This document shows, one piece after another, positions 35,139 to 47,599 of a stretch of 64,000 nt of DNA. How positions within the stretch are numbered: position 1 is the first letter of the stretch; the number at the start of each line of letters is the position of its first letter. The DNA is taken from positions 2,764,408 to 2,828,407 of the forward strand of contig NC_043744.1 of the NCBI RefSeq assembly GCF_004337985.1, given 5' to 3'. The stretch is from Pyricularia pennisetigena (Eukaryota; Ascomycota; Sordariomycetes; Magnaporthales; Pyriculariaceae). Made by a program: the position numbers and the translations under genes. The notes under the pieces were generated by a model. That model did no database searches and was not told the DNA's origin. It worked only from the letters and a program-made list of their open reading frames with translations.

Positions 35139-35230
35139 CATATACCTTTTCCTCCCTTTTTCCCTAGCGTTAATAATAATACCAACAAGGATATTTAACG
35201 GTCTCAAGGCCGTTGGCTTGCCCTATAACA
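35139..35230 (+). repeat. Gypsy copy 1, 3' LTR second half
   Basis: 92 bp ending TTGCCCTATAACA, followed by the target duplication AGAAA. With 29859-29954 it restores a 188-bp LTR. Less RIP-altered than the 5' LTR end. Confidence 0.92.
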
Positions 35231-35235
35231 AGAAA

Positions 35236-36113
35236 ATTAAATATACTTTACCTATCCGCATATTTAACGGCTTATATGATCGGATATACGTACCAAAATG
35301 TCTTATTATGTTAAATATATATATATATATATAACCCCCCACGTGTAGAAACTACAAAATCTACCTGTAAAACAAAAATAATATAAAATTAATTAAATAA
35401 AGCAAAAAAATCTATAAAATACAAATTTAGCATTCTTTTTTATTAGACAGCTTCTAAAGCCGATATAATAAGTTGGATTGCAGTTGGACGTTTGTTTATA
35501 TACGTAATCAAATCTTTGAAGCTTTGGTTTTATTATCGTTAAAATTGGTAAAAATATAAACGAGTTTCGATTGTAAATTATAAATAAAAAAGTGTATATT
35601 TTGCCTATCCGCTTATTTAACTGCTTATATAATATAATATATGCATTAAAATTTACTTTAGCGATATATATGTATATACGACCCTCCAGGTGCAAAAATT
35701 ATAAAGTTTGGTTAGAAATTAAAAATAATATTAAAAGAAATCGAAAATCAAAAAAGAAAATCGAAAAAACAGTACCGCCATGAACGGATTAAGGGCAGGT
35801 GGTATCCAATTCGGCCATTGAAATAGATAAAAAAATAAATTAAATCGCTACTAATAGCGGTATTAAACGATATTTCAACGATATTTTCTTTTTCAATATT
35901 TTGCGTGGTTATGGAATAATAAAGGAGTGTCGGTCGAAAAAAGGCCAAAAATACCGCCATAAACGGCGAAAATCGACAAATTGTCCTCAGACCTGAACCA
36001 GAACGTTTTTTGGATGGACCCACAGGTACATTGCAAAGCCGCACTTGAGCCACGAAGTGGAGCGAAGTGGATCAATTGTCGAGCTCTGGGCTTCAGGGAT
36101 AAGCCCTGAGACT
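35236..36113 (-). repeat. Repeat Y2 and Y tail fragments
   Basis: 35391-35590 resembles the Y1 tail left of gypsy copy 1 (22190-22387). 35750-36113 is an inverted Y2 head ending ATAAGCCCTGAGACT. An internal T(A)n run and a duplicated TACCTATCCGC / TGCCTATCCGC block occur at 35256 and 35602. No coding sequence is seen. Confidence 0.5.
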
Positions 36114-36151
36114 ATTGCGCGGCAGCGGAACGTTTTGGGGGGCGCGGACCC
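36114..36151 (+). repeat. Copia-2 LTR scrap
   Basis: GCGCGGCAGCGGAACGTTTT...GCGGACC matches the GCGGTACCGGAACC...GTGCGGACCCCCA part of the Copia-2 LTR. It continues as CCCCACT after the solo LTR at 36816 and is sandwiched between inverted Y2 heads. Confidence 0.55.
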
Positions 36152-36815
36152 TGTGAGGAGGTTACGAGATAGAATAAGCTTAATCTCGAACGCGGGCAAA
36201 GGTGGATCACGTATAAGGCTAATGGAACGTTGAAATGGCAAATAACCGTTTGCCAACGGGTAATAGAAATAATATATTATTATTACAAAATCGATTCGTT
36301 AAATCGTTGAATCGATGAAGGTATAAAGGTGATAAATCTAAGGTTAAATTGTGAATTACGTGTTCGAATCCATAGGTGCAGATCTTCGATCCGGATGTCT
36401 GGAATACGGGGTCACGTCACATAATTTGGCCTTATTTATGTGACTAACCTGCCGACCTATTGAGCCTAACGGCCCATTAAGCCTAACGGCCTATTGTGCT
36501 TATGTATGCACAGAAAATCTGCGACCATAACGGGATTCGAACCCACGCATTTTAACAACGTATATATAATATAGATTATGGTACGTGCATTATACCATTA
36601 AGTTAAATTATGTATAACGTATTTGTTTTATTGTTAAAACTATGAACAGAGACGTGATATATAAAGCTTTGTGTGTATAATAAACGCGTATACGTTTTAT
36701 TTGTTATTTGTTTATTTCTTCGATGCAGGGTGACTAATAAAATTAGCCCGTGCTAGCCGTTATAAGATAATGCAGGGTAGCTAATATAATTAGCCCTGCG
36801 CTAGCCATGTTCACA
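36152..36815 (-). mobile_element. Solo Copia-1 LTR, TSD GACCC
   Basis: ~664-bp LTR flanked by GACCC at 36147-36151 and 36816-36820. It carries mild RIP changes (for example TAACGTATTTGTTTTATTGTTAA in place of TGACG...GTTGAA), so it is older than the 29955 element. Confidence 0.93.
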
Positions 36816-36823
36816 GACCCCCA

Positions 36824-37520
36824 CTAGTCTCAGGGCTTATCCCTAAAGCCCAAAGCTCTACAATTACTCCACTCTAATCGTTTCGCTCCATTTCGTAGCT
36901 CAATTGCGGCTTTGAAATATATTTGTGGGTCTATCCAAAAAACGTTTTGGTTTAAGTTTGAGGACAATTTGTCGATTTCCGCCGTTTATAGCGGTATTTT
37001 TGGCCTTTTTGCGACCGATATTCCTTTATTATTCCACAACCACGTAAAATATCGAAAAAAAATATCGTTGAAAATAGGAATTGGTAAGCCTTTTTCATAA
37101 ATCCAAAATTGTTTGCACCCGGTACGCCAATTAAAAATTAGATATAGCCCGCCTTTTATCCGTTTATAGCGGTATCCCCATTATTAACCCAAAAATACTA
37201 TCGATACCCATTCCGCATTTTAACAGTAACGATTATAATCCGTTAAAATTTATATGTAAAAAATCGCAAAAACGAAAGGAATTTTTACATATAAATTTTA
37301 ATCCAAATATTGTAGAATTATTTATTTTACAATCCGTATAAGGTCAATTTTATTTAGTATACTATATATTTATTTAAAAATACCATCGATACCCATTTCG
37401 CATTTTACTAATAACCATTATAATCCGTTAAAGTTTATATAAAGAAAATCGCAAAAGCGAAAGGAATTTTATATATAAACTTTATTATGAATAACGCAAA
37501 ACCACTAGTTTTACAATCCG
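36824..37520 (+). repeat. Repeat Y2, direct copy
   Basis: It starts AGTCTCAGGGCTTATCCCT and runs through GAGGACAATTTGTCG and two ATCGATACCCATT blocks. It is the mirror of bases 1-600 and is head-to-head with 35750-36113. Confidence 0.6.
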
Positions 37521-37559
37521 TATAAAATATATTTTATATAATACGCTTTATATCCACTT

Positions 37560-40500
37560 ATTAAAAAAAGCCATTATTTCCGCAAATTCTTATATATTCG
37601 TATTAAATTATACATATATAATATCCGGAAATACGCTTATATATACCTCGTTTTTCCACCAAATCGACGCTATTTTTCGCGGTCCCAATCCCGCACACGC
37701 GGCGGCAAATACCTTCTCCGACGTATACATTTTCCGGGAATTATACGCTAAAATTAAAGCTTTTAATAATTTAAACCCATAATATAAATTCGTTTTTTTT
37801 ACTGCTATATAGTTTTTAAACCTCTATAAACCCCCCAATACTCCTGCACGAATCCCATATTATAACCAAATATAATATGTATACCGGGTTTTCTGTAATA
37901 TAAAAATGTTATTTTATTAGTAAAAGCCGGGTACGAGAAAATATAATATTGTAAATGTTTTCGGTTATTCGCAATAATATTATTATTATCCAAATAATTT
38001 TACTAAACAAACTAAAGTAAAAACAATTACGCAATATATAACGTTATCCCGCCGCGAACCCCAAATTAATTAATTCATCCATTTTAAACGTAAATATAAA
38101 TATGCGGTTTTTATTATTAAAACTAATTTTATGTAATATAACCCTTTTTAAAACCCGCAAACCGTCTGTAAATATACGCACATTTTTTCAAACCCGGATA
38201 AACCATTAATTACCGATTCCTTAAACTTTTTCGAAATTTTATATTCCACTAACGTATCGTTTTATTTATTATTAATAAATTTTGTATAATTTTACGGTGG
38301 AAGGATTTCAGGGAATCGTTTTCCATATTACGTTTAATCCGGGCAATTATACCAGCAACCGTATTTATATTCGGGTGCACCGCAATTTTTATAGCAAAAA
38401 TTAAAATTCACGTTTTCGATCAATTATATTATAAAAAGAATAATACGTTTCCTTAAAACGCCTCTTAATCGACCCAGAATTACGATTATAATATAATATT
38501 TGAAACGCAAAATTTCAATTAACGATTACCGGCGCCTTTTATTCCTAATAAGGAATATTATACTATTATCCGCCACCCGTATTTTTAAAACTATTATATA
38601 TATATATACCAGGAACGGTATAATTCAAATACGCCAATTTTCAATAAAAAGCCTCGTATTTAGGAAATTGATTGAACGAAACGCGACCGATATAATGATC
38701 CGGTATAATATATTTACATTTAAAATCGATAAAATTAAAATTTACGCAAAACCTTTCAAACCGGATTTTAAAATTCGCATTATATTTTCCATTTAATTTT
38801 TGGGTATAAATATAAATATATTTGATATGGAATGTATAATATAATACGGTACGTTAATATTAAACGACCCCGCAAATTTGTGGTAAAAGTTCGGACGAAC
38901 CGCACGCGGGCCTAACCGTAAAAAAACCGTATATTTTTTTGCGCTTTATTAATATTTCGATACGTAAAAATCTATTGTTAAATATAAACCAATTAAACCA
39001 AAATTATTAACCAAATTAACCAAATAACCCGTAATATTACGAAAAAAACGTTAAAAATTTACAAATTACCCATTTAAATTTTTTAACGTATTTTTAAACG
39101 CGGTTATTCCTTATTAATTTCCCACGTATCGCTAAATTTAATTTAGACGATAATAACCGGGCAAAAGCGTCGGAACTACCATTAACCAGGTTTTTTGGTA
39201 TATTTAAACCACGCGTTCCGCCCCATTGGACGTAATAAAAAATAATAAATAGGAAAAAATTAAAAAAAAGCGTTAAATATGCAAACCTTTGCCAACGCTA
39301 AATATTTTCGACGAATTATATTAAATTTTATATAAAAAACGAATCCATTTTTTACAATAAATTAATTTCAAAATTATTGCAACGTTTACGTGCACCAAAT
39401 TGGAGTTTTACCCGCATTACCCCCTAAAAGACCGCCAATTAAAATACCCAAAACAAATTCCAAAAAAGGTTATATATATTAATAATTGGATAAATAAGGT
39501 ACCCATTTTGCAATAATTATTTTTTTTCCCAGACCCGCGGCGGTCATACGACCTATTATCCCAGCTAATATTATTTAAACCAATAATTTTTAATATCGCC
39601 AAAAAACTCGTCCATTCCTATAAGCGGAAATGGACGAAAAACGATTTGCTGGAAAATGTTCCAAATTTACAATTAATTAAATAATTTAAACAATATAACG
39701 ATTATTTCGCTGTTAAATTCCCAATAATATACGAAAATAGGATACGAAATTACGCTCTTTATTTGCACAAATCATAAAAACAAATGCGGCGGAATTAAAA
39801 TACGGTGGCACCTTGGAAAACGATGGATATAATCAATAATTACTCGGGAAAATAACCTAATAAACGCCGACGAACGAATTAAACGGTATTATAATTGCAA
39901 GTTAAAATGCTGGTTAACGTAAGCGGTTAAAAAAATATCCAATATGAAACGCCTATAAATTTATAATTTAAAAATTAAAAAACGATCAAAATTAATCCTA
40001 ATTAAATTAAATAACGTGCCCTGGATTACAAAAAGGTCGAGCGACGAAAAAAGCGACGCCGAATTGGATTAACCAGGGACGGAGGATTATTAAATAGCGT
40101 AAAATATATAATTGTTAAATATTAAAATCCCCAATTAACGGTTTAAATAGAACGACCAAACATTGGATAATAACAATTATTACGTAAATTAGAAACCTGG
40201 ATTATATATAAGCTAATACGGCGTAACGGCGCCCCGATTAAAAATAAAAAAGTTCGATATTGCGAATTGTAACAATTATTACGGTTAAATTCTGGAAGTT
40301 TTGGCGTTTCCACTTTAACTTTATTTTATTAGTAAAATACCCCATACGTAAACCGAATTATAAATTTTTCCTTTTTTTTTATTAGCTTTTTTTCTTTTTA
40401 TTCACAATGAAAACCTTTTTCCCGGCCGCCAAATTCTTTTTAGAACAATTAATAAAACACTGTGACGATTAAACCAACGTTTAATTTTTAATTAATAAAC

Positions 40501-40740
40501 ATAATAATTATTATAATCGCAAAACTGCTTTAGCAAATATTGCAAATACATTCGTTAGGAAATTTAATCAAAACACTTTTAATTAGATAAAACTGTTTAT
40601 ACTTTACCCACCCAAACAGGCATTAACCCAATCGTAACGAGGGTAAATTATAATTAGCGTCCTTATATCGGAAAGCTACCCCTTACGCGGTTAGGTCCGG
40701 GGCAGATTAATTAACTTTATTGTAATAATAATTACAGTAA
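37560..40740 (+). pseudogene. Decayed plus-strand coding block, family unknown
   Basis: RIP-like sequence. Plus-strand translation shows coding-like stretches broken mainly by TAA/TAG: for instance around 37680-37780 (PNPAHAAANTFSDVYIFREL), an open 98-codon stretch at 38500-38796, and 39780-39840 (AAELKYGGTLENDGYNQ). No domain could be named. It precedes the helicase remnant on the same strand and may be its 5' part or a separate gene. Since RIP acts on duplicated DNA, this block was probably multi-copy. Confidence 0.4.
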
Positions 40741-41077
40741 TTGTTTTAATTCGCCATAAGCCGTAACAATTGTTATAATTACGGTCCTTTATTACTAGAA
40801 TTTCCAAAAAACGCCAAAAAGGTAAAACCTCCGCCCAAACCACCACCAAATTTACGTTGGAATATATACCTACTAATATTAGATTATTTGCTAACTTAGT
40901 AATTATACCATCAGAAAAAGCCCGGATAAACAAAATAAAGCAATATTTTAAAAATTTGGAAAATTACGACGCCGATATTACAACTATTTTGGAATTAAGT
41001 TTGATACGGTTAAACCGTTTTATATTCTGAAATTATTCGGATATAACCGGAATCCTTTTAAATTTCCCTTTGATTCC

Positions 41078-41078
<1 letters not shown>

Positions 41079-41162
<84 letters not shown>
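41079..41162 (+). repeat. (TAA)n microsatellite, poly-Asn coding
   Basis: About 28 perfect AAT/TAA units. In the frame that continues into the acidic stretch they code asparagine. Confidence 0.95.
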
Positions 41163-42132
41163 TAAAATAATACCGATATGGATTCCGGCGATGATAAATT
41201 GGCCCCCGCCCCCGCCGATTATAATGGCGACGATACCTATATGGGCGAAAACGATAATTAATTTACCCCCGCGTCCGTTAATAAAAGTAATAATAATATT
41301 AATATAGACGATAATCATAACGAACCTGCCCCGGATTTGGATAACCGCCAATTGCAAACTTTTTTGGTATTTTTCAAACTATTTACCAACGCATTATCCC
41401 CGCAACCAAAAAACCCCAAAAACCGGCCCTTTATATTGTAACCGGAAATTATTATTAACCCGGTACCCGCGCTATTAAATAGGCCGCCCGTACCCCGTAT
41501 ATATAAAGCCACCACCGTTTGGCCAATTAAAACCAATTTCATTACGGTATCGCGGACGTAACCCAAATTTAATTCGACGTTAAATAATAAACCAATAAAT
41601 TTCGTATAACCCGAATATTATTTCCTATTGTATAAAAACACGGATTTCTTAAATCGTTTACCCGTCCCGTTATGGAAGGATTTTTAATTGGGTAAAAATT
41701 AATCCTATCGGCGATAATTATCATAATTTAGCGCAGGGTAAAAAATACGAATATTACTCAAATAGTTCGTATTATACCCCATTTAAATTATATTAACTAT
41801 TTTAAGATTAATAATAATATTAACCCGCCCGCCTGGTTCGGTCGCGGAAATACTATTTTCAGTAATACGAACGAAACTTTAATCGTTTAAACCTTTAAAC
41901 GTTTTGAATCTGTTATTGGCGTCGCCGTAGTAAAAACACGCGTTAATAACCAAATTTTGGTATGCCATTTTAACAGTAATTCGTCGAGTATAAATAGAAT
42001 AATAGTCGTATTTGGTTACGAAACAATAAATATTTTAATATAACACATTAATATAATAGGTTAGTATTTCCTTTTATTGGATTACGATAATTATTATAAT
42101 TCTTACATTAATATATCCTATTATTTATTATA

Positions 42133-42148
42133 CTGTAATAATTATTAC
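42133..42148. repeat. Perfect palindrome TGTAATAATTATTACA
   Basis: A 16-bp self-complementary word. Related words recur at 40267-40283, 40756-40778, 43596-43744, 44350-44366 and 45645-45780, in noncoding gaps between coding-like blocks of the helicase region. Confidence 0.7.
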
Positions 42149-43595
42149 AATTTTTTACGGTAATACCAAATAATTATTGCTATAATATAATAATTATTAT
42201 AATTTGGCGTTTACCCTTTTATTTATTCTGTAATAACGAGTTTAATTTTAATTTTGAATTAATTTCTTTTTGATCGCCGACGTATTCGGGTTTTGAGTTT
42301 ATTTTAATGCAAATAAGCCCGGCAAATAAATTAAAAATAACAAAATACCCGTTTGGTTAAAAACCTTGGCCTCCGTACCGTATATAATTAGCGATAAGGG
42401 TATTAAACCCATTTTCGATAATTTGGTAAATCGGTGTCGCCTACCTTTTATTTTCCCTTTTATCCGCCAAAGCGATATTAATTTCCCCGGGTTGAAGATA
42501 TTCGCAAACAAATTTAAACCGGTTATAATTCCCACAATTTTCGATACAATATTAATTTATTTGCGGATAATAACCACCGAATTTAATTTTAAAAACGGCG
42601 ATTTGAAATTTAAAAACGCTAATTTTGGACCATATAAGTATAGCGTTTACTATATCGACAATTGATTTAAAATTTATTACCATTTTTTTTACTTTATTTT
42701 TCGCCGGCAGGGAAAAATCGTCATTAAAAATAAGGAAAATCCTAACGATTTTGGTGGAAATTACCGCAACCCTTTTAAATTTAATATCGAATAACTTTTC
42801 ACCCTATTTATTGTCGCCAATTATATAATTATCGCCGATAACGTTATCGTTTCAAATAACTTGCATTTAATGCAATTTTAACATTATTTGGTTACCCGTT
42901 CGCGAACCGACCAAATTATCGACGTCGTTGATTTGTTTGGTTTTACCCGCGCCTGCTATAATAGGACGATAATAATATCCGTTATCGATATTTGGTCCCG
43001 TTTTAAACCCATTAAAATCGGAAGGTTGAAAAAAAAGCGTGTAAATTAAATTTAAATGCATTTATTGGATTTGTTAATATTTAAAAATATTTTTAACAAT
43101 TTGTACGACGAGGGGCGGTTTGAACGTCCCATCTTTATTAAACCCAAAACAAATATTACCGAATTTTATCCCAAACCTTTTAGCGATGACCAACAAAACG
43201 ATTTCCTTAGTTTTATATAAACCCAGTCCATTATCGCCGATTGATTTACTAATATAAACCGCGCAAAAAAGGAAATTTTCGAAAACGCCCGCGAAAAAAT
43301 CCTAACGGTTTTTTTGGTATATTATGCGCAATTTTCCATTTTAACCAAAGAATATCCCTAAATTGGTTATCTTTTTGATTCGGACGCGATTTAGGTTGCT
43401 ATACAAAATTCGCGTTTTTTTTAAAACATTTTGCTTATCGACGGTTTAAATACCGACAATCAAATCGGTTTTAAATATAAAAAAATTAAAAGCAAATATT
43501 TTTGGTTTAACTGGGATATATTTAGTGCTTTTTCTAATCGCTATTACTTACCCCATTAATTGGCTGGTAAATTGTATATATATTATCCCTAATAA

Positions 43596-43744
43596 TTGTA
43601 ATTGTCGTTACAACTTTACCCCTATTTTTGTAATTATTGTTACAATCCTGCCTTTATTTTTGTGATTATTATTACAATCCTGCCCCTATTTTTGTAATTA
43701 CTATTATAATCCCACCCTTATTTTTGTAATTATTTTCATAATTT
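43596..43744 (+). repeat. 32-bp minisatellite with internal dyad
   Basis: Five imperfect units of about 32 bp, each TTGTAATTATTGTTACAAT followed by CCTGCCCCTATTT. Each unit can fold on its TTGTAA/TTACAA arms. It lies in a gap between two coding-like blocks, perhaps an intron or an intergenic spacer. Confidence 0.75.
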
Positions 43745-45923
43745 TTGTTTTTGCTAAATTAACTTTTTTTTCGGTTTAAATCCCACATTTTACTGAAATT
43801 GGAACAATGAGCTATTAAAAATTGGTTATTAACCAATACAATGGGCATAGGAAAAGCGATTATTTATTTTACGGCGAGTTATATATAATATATCCGCTAC
43901 CAATATAACCGATTTATCCAAAATACCGACGGATATTTTCCCATTTTAATTTTCGTCCCGGCCAACCTTATTTCGCAAATATTTAGAAAAATAATAATTA
44001 ATTTCCCAGTTTTCGACGTTAAATGCTATTATAAACTAACCGAGGTATACGTTACCATCACCCCGCGAACGGTTATTATCTTTATTTAGGCGCAATTTTA
44101 CGATATTTTAACCAAATTCGCCGCCCGCAAATTTAATCCCAAGTTTGCGGGTACGGTAATTATTATATTTTATTCGATATTCCTAATCCGAAAAACTAAG
44201 CAATTGGACGAAATTTATAACGCGGAAAAGGTATTTAATTTATAATATATAACAAAATTATCGATTTTAATTTTTAATAGCGCCCCCCTGACGTCGATAA
44301 TTTCGACAATAATTCCGATACTAAAAATAATATTTAATAAATATTTTTTGTAATAATTATCATAATTTCGTTATATTAATATATTTGTTTAAATTCAATA
44401 ATTTTGTTCGGAACCGTTAACGCAAAAACGGTCGGAAGGCCGATTTTTCCACGGGCGAAAACACCAAAAATATCCGGCGCTTGGTTATATATTTATTATT
44501 TAGTATTTTTTTTCAACGTATAATTGGAAACGAAATTTAATGTTTCCATTACCGCGAATCGATAATTTACCGCGTATTTTGCTTTATGTTTTACATTAAT
44601 CGGGGTTTAATCATTATTACGCCGATTATTAGCAATAATAGGAATATTATCAACCTTAATGCCCTGGTTTAGGGCAAAATTGCATTTCTTTTCGCCCGAC
44701 CTAAAGGCCTGTCCTAGGAGAATATATTTACGGTCGATTATATTTGGGAAAATAATGGTCGTTTCGACGTTTTTAATATCGATAAAAATATCAGAATTTC
44801 CCTGTAAAAGTTCGAATCGATGGGTTGGAAATAATAATTATTTTACCTTCGAATTTTAAAGTTTATCATTGTTACTATTATACCAAACGAAAAATCGTTA
44901 ATAAGCTTTAAATATACGGGCGTGCTTACGATAAGCAGGGGTATAAATACTGGGTTTATTTTGCCCAACGGTATAAATATTTATCCCCGTAAACGCATTT
45001 CGTTTTATAATACTATTATTAAAAAGCTCCAATTTGGCCACCGTTTCGAAAACGTTATAACGAATACCGAAATAATTTTTAAAGATATTATTACCGCATT
45101 CGTGGGCAAAAATACCGACGATATTAGTCCCGTTCCATTAGGGACTCCCATTAATGCGGATACCGCAATTAATAACCATTCAATTTCGGTTTTTTTTAGT
45201 ATAAATCTTATCCGCTTACTGCAATTTTTGGCAATTAATTATTTTTTTTGGTTAATAATCCACGCCGAAAACAATACCCCGGATATTAATTCGGCGGAAC
45301 TGGGTAAAATGCTGGCGTTAAAAAAATAGATTTTAAAATTAAATATCGCAACGTCCGATGAAATTTTAAAAAAAGTTTATAGGAAAGAAAAACCCGTTTT
45401 GGATGGGTAATTGTGGACGTTTTAATTGAATATAGCGGCGACGGTTTTTTTAAGTGGGTTTATTCGAAAATTTGCACCAATTTTAAAACGTTACCTCCGT
45501 CGGGCAGGGTTAAAATAATCCATTTTATATTAAGCGAATCGCTATTCATTACCCGCGTAATCGAAATTTGTATGTAGGAAAAAAAAAGCGTTAACGCGTC
45601 CGGGTTATAACCCCTAATCCTTGGATATAAATTTAAATTAGCTATTCGGTAATAATTATTATAATCCTTTTTTTTCCCACAACTATTGTCATAATCATCA
45701 CAATTTTTTATGATTTTAAATTGTAATAAATATTATAATAACTGTTATTTTTTCATTTTTGTAATAATTGTTATAATTTTTAATATATTTGCTAACTTTT
45801 TTTAATTTTATTGCTTTTACTTTGGAAAAAACCAGCTTCGGTATAGTTATTATCCGATTAAACTTATCCCAAACCGAACGCGATAAAACCGTTTCCGATT
45901 TTACCGATTCCAGCTCCAGTTTT

Positions 45924-46578
45924 TGTTAACATGGCTAGCGCAGGGCTAATTATATTAGCTACCCTGCATTATCTTATAACGGCTAGCACGGGCTAATTTT
46001 ATTAGTCACCCTGCATCGAATAAATAAATAAATAACAAATAAAACGTATACGCGTTTATACACACAAAGCGTTATATATTACGTCTTTGTTCATAGTTTC
46101 AACAACAAAACAAATACGTCATATTTAATCTAGCTTAGTGGTATAATGCACGTACCATAATCTATATCATATATACGTTGAAGTGCGTGGGTTCGAATCC
46201 CGTTGTGGTCGCAGATTTTCTGTGCATGCATAAGCACAATAGGCCGTTAGGGTCAATGGGCCGTTAGGCTCAATAGGTCGGCAGGTCAGTCACATGAATA
46301 AGGCCAAATCATGTGAGGTGACCCCGCATTCCAGATATCCGGATCGAAGATCTGCACCTACGGATTCGAATACGTAATTCACAACTTAGCCTTGGATTCA
46401 TCACCTTTATATCTTCATCGATTCAACGGTTTAACGAATCGATTGTGCAACAACAATATATTGACTCTATTACCCGCTAGCAGACGGTTATCTGCCATTT
46501 TAACGTCCCATCAGCCTGAAATGTGATCCACCTTTCCCCGCGTTCAAGATTAAGCTTATTCTATCTCGTAACCTCACA
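45924..46578 (+). mobile_element. Copia-1 solo LTR in the helicase remnant
   Basis: Plus-oriented LTR, TGTTAACATGG...ACCTCACA (one CCT shorter at the end than other copies). The flanks GTTTT and TTTTT differ by one base, so the target duplication is only approximate. It interrupts the C-terminal lobe region of the helicase-like sequence. Confidence 0.9.
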
Positions 46579-47599
46579 TTTTTTTATTATTCCGGCCGTT
46601 GCTAATATATAATAAATAGTATTCAAATATATTACGCGTATACGCTTCCCTAAAATTATCCAATTTCCAATTGTTAAATAATTTTTAACTTATAAAATAA
46701 TAGTAATGATATTTTTTTGGCTTTTTAACTATTTCGTTTGGATAATAAAACCCCCCCCCCCAGTATTTTAATATTTTCAATTTTAATAGGACGCGTCGTA
46801 TAAGCGAATTCTATTTTCGCCTGGTTTTAATATTCGTATTAAATATTTCTAAATAGTGTAACGAACAGGATCTGGTCGAAAAAACGTTAGCTTTTATTTT
46901 AACGTTAAATCCAATTTATATTAATTACTAATACCAGGAGCAAAATGGTGGCCGTAATAAGTCTATTAATTATATTGGTCGTATACATTTACCTTATTTT
47001 GATTTTATTATTATGGATTAGGGGTCTGTGGTTAAATTAATAAAATAAATTAAAAAAACGATAAATTTTACGCCGAAACCGCGACCGCGCGGGTTATCGG
47101 GGCCCTAATAAAGGATTCTAACTTTTGGGTTATTAAACGCCGGGAAACCAATAAACCGTTTGAAAAAGGTATTTTTAATAATAATAACGCCGACCTTTTG
47201 GCGGTCGATACTCCGTTTTTTCATTTATCGATTTTGGTTTTAATTACGATAAATTTATATTCGATTCGTTAAAAAATCCCTGCATATTAATTTCCGAAAA
47301 AGATAAAAAGGAGGACGATTCGGTGCCTGGATCGTTTACCGCGACTACAGTTCGGAAAAGGAGGCGTGGCGCTAATAAACCCATTTTTAAAAGAATATTT
47401 AACGCTGATAAACTTTTTCGTTTTTTTTAATCGGTTTGGGTTTTTTTGTTTTGTTCTTTTTCGGGGTTTAAAACTAGGAAATTGGGGGTTTTATATATAT
47501 AATTTTGTAACAACTATCACTATTAAAATCCGGTTTAATGGATTTATTATTCGTAATTAATAGGGTATTATAATAACGGTTATTACTAAAATCCTTTTT

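Larger units (their letters stand above)
22388..35230 (+). mobile_element. Ty3/gypsy chromovirus copy 1, RIP-decayed, with nested Copia-1
   Basis: Complete LTR retrotransposon: 188-bp LTRs (TGTTATGGATTCG...CCCTATAACA, TGTTA/TAACA termini), ~7.28-kb internal region, and target duplication AGAAA at 22383-22387 and 35231-35235. The 3' LTR is split by the Copia-1 element at 29955-35133. Gene order gag, protease, RT, RNase H, integrase, chromodomain puts it in the chromovirus branch of Ty3/gypsy. All frames are broken by RIP-type stops, so it cannot transpose on its own. Length and layout match copy 2 (50218-58539) almost exactly once nested insertions are removed. Confidence 0.93.
40750..47420 (+). 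pseudogene. Probable SNF2-type helicase, RIP-decayed, LTR-interrupted
   Basis: Plus-strand remnant of a large protein. The N-terminal part has a poly-Asn run (41079-41162) followed by an acidic stretch (DMDSGDDKL...NGDDTYMGEN). Near 43841 lies NTMGIGKAI, a decayed Walker A box as in SNF2 enzymes (D.MGLGKT), followed ~90 nt later by a 'PILIFVPANLI' block as in helicase motif Ia regions. 44922-45329 is an open 135-codon stretch (PLGTPINADTAINNHSI). At 45868-45915 NLSQTERDKTVSDFTDSSSS matches the start of the helicase C-terminal lobe. The Copia-1 LTR cuts in just there. Coding-like sequence resumes to about 47420 (FNNNNADLLAVDTPFF). Stops are RIP-type. Other P-loop ATPases remain possible; intron positions cannot be fixed. 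Confidence 0.5.

Noticed and set aside
43596..43744. CRISPR-like array
   Set aside because: Units are contiguous imperfect tandem repeats without unique spacers, in a eukaryotic context.
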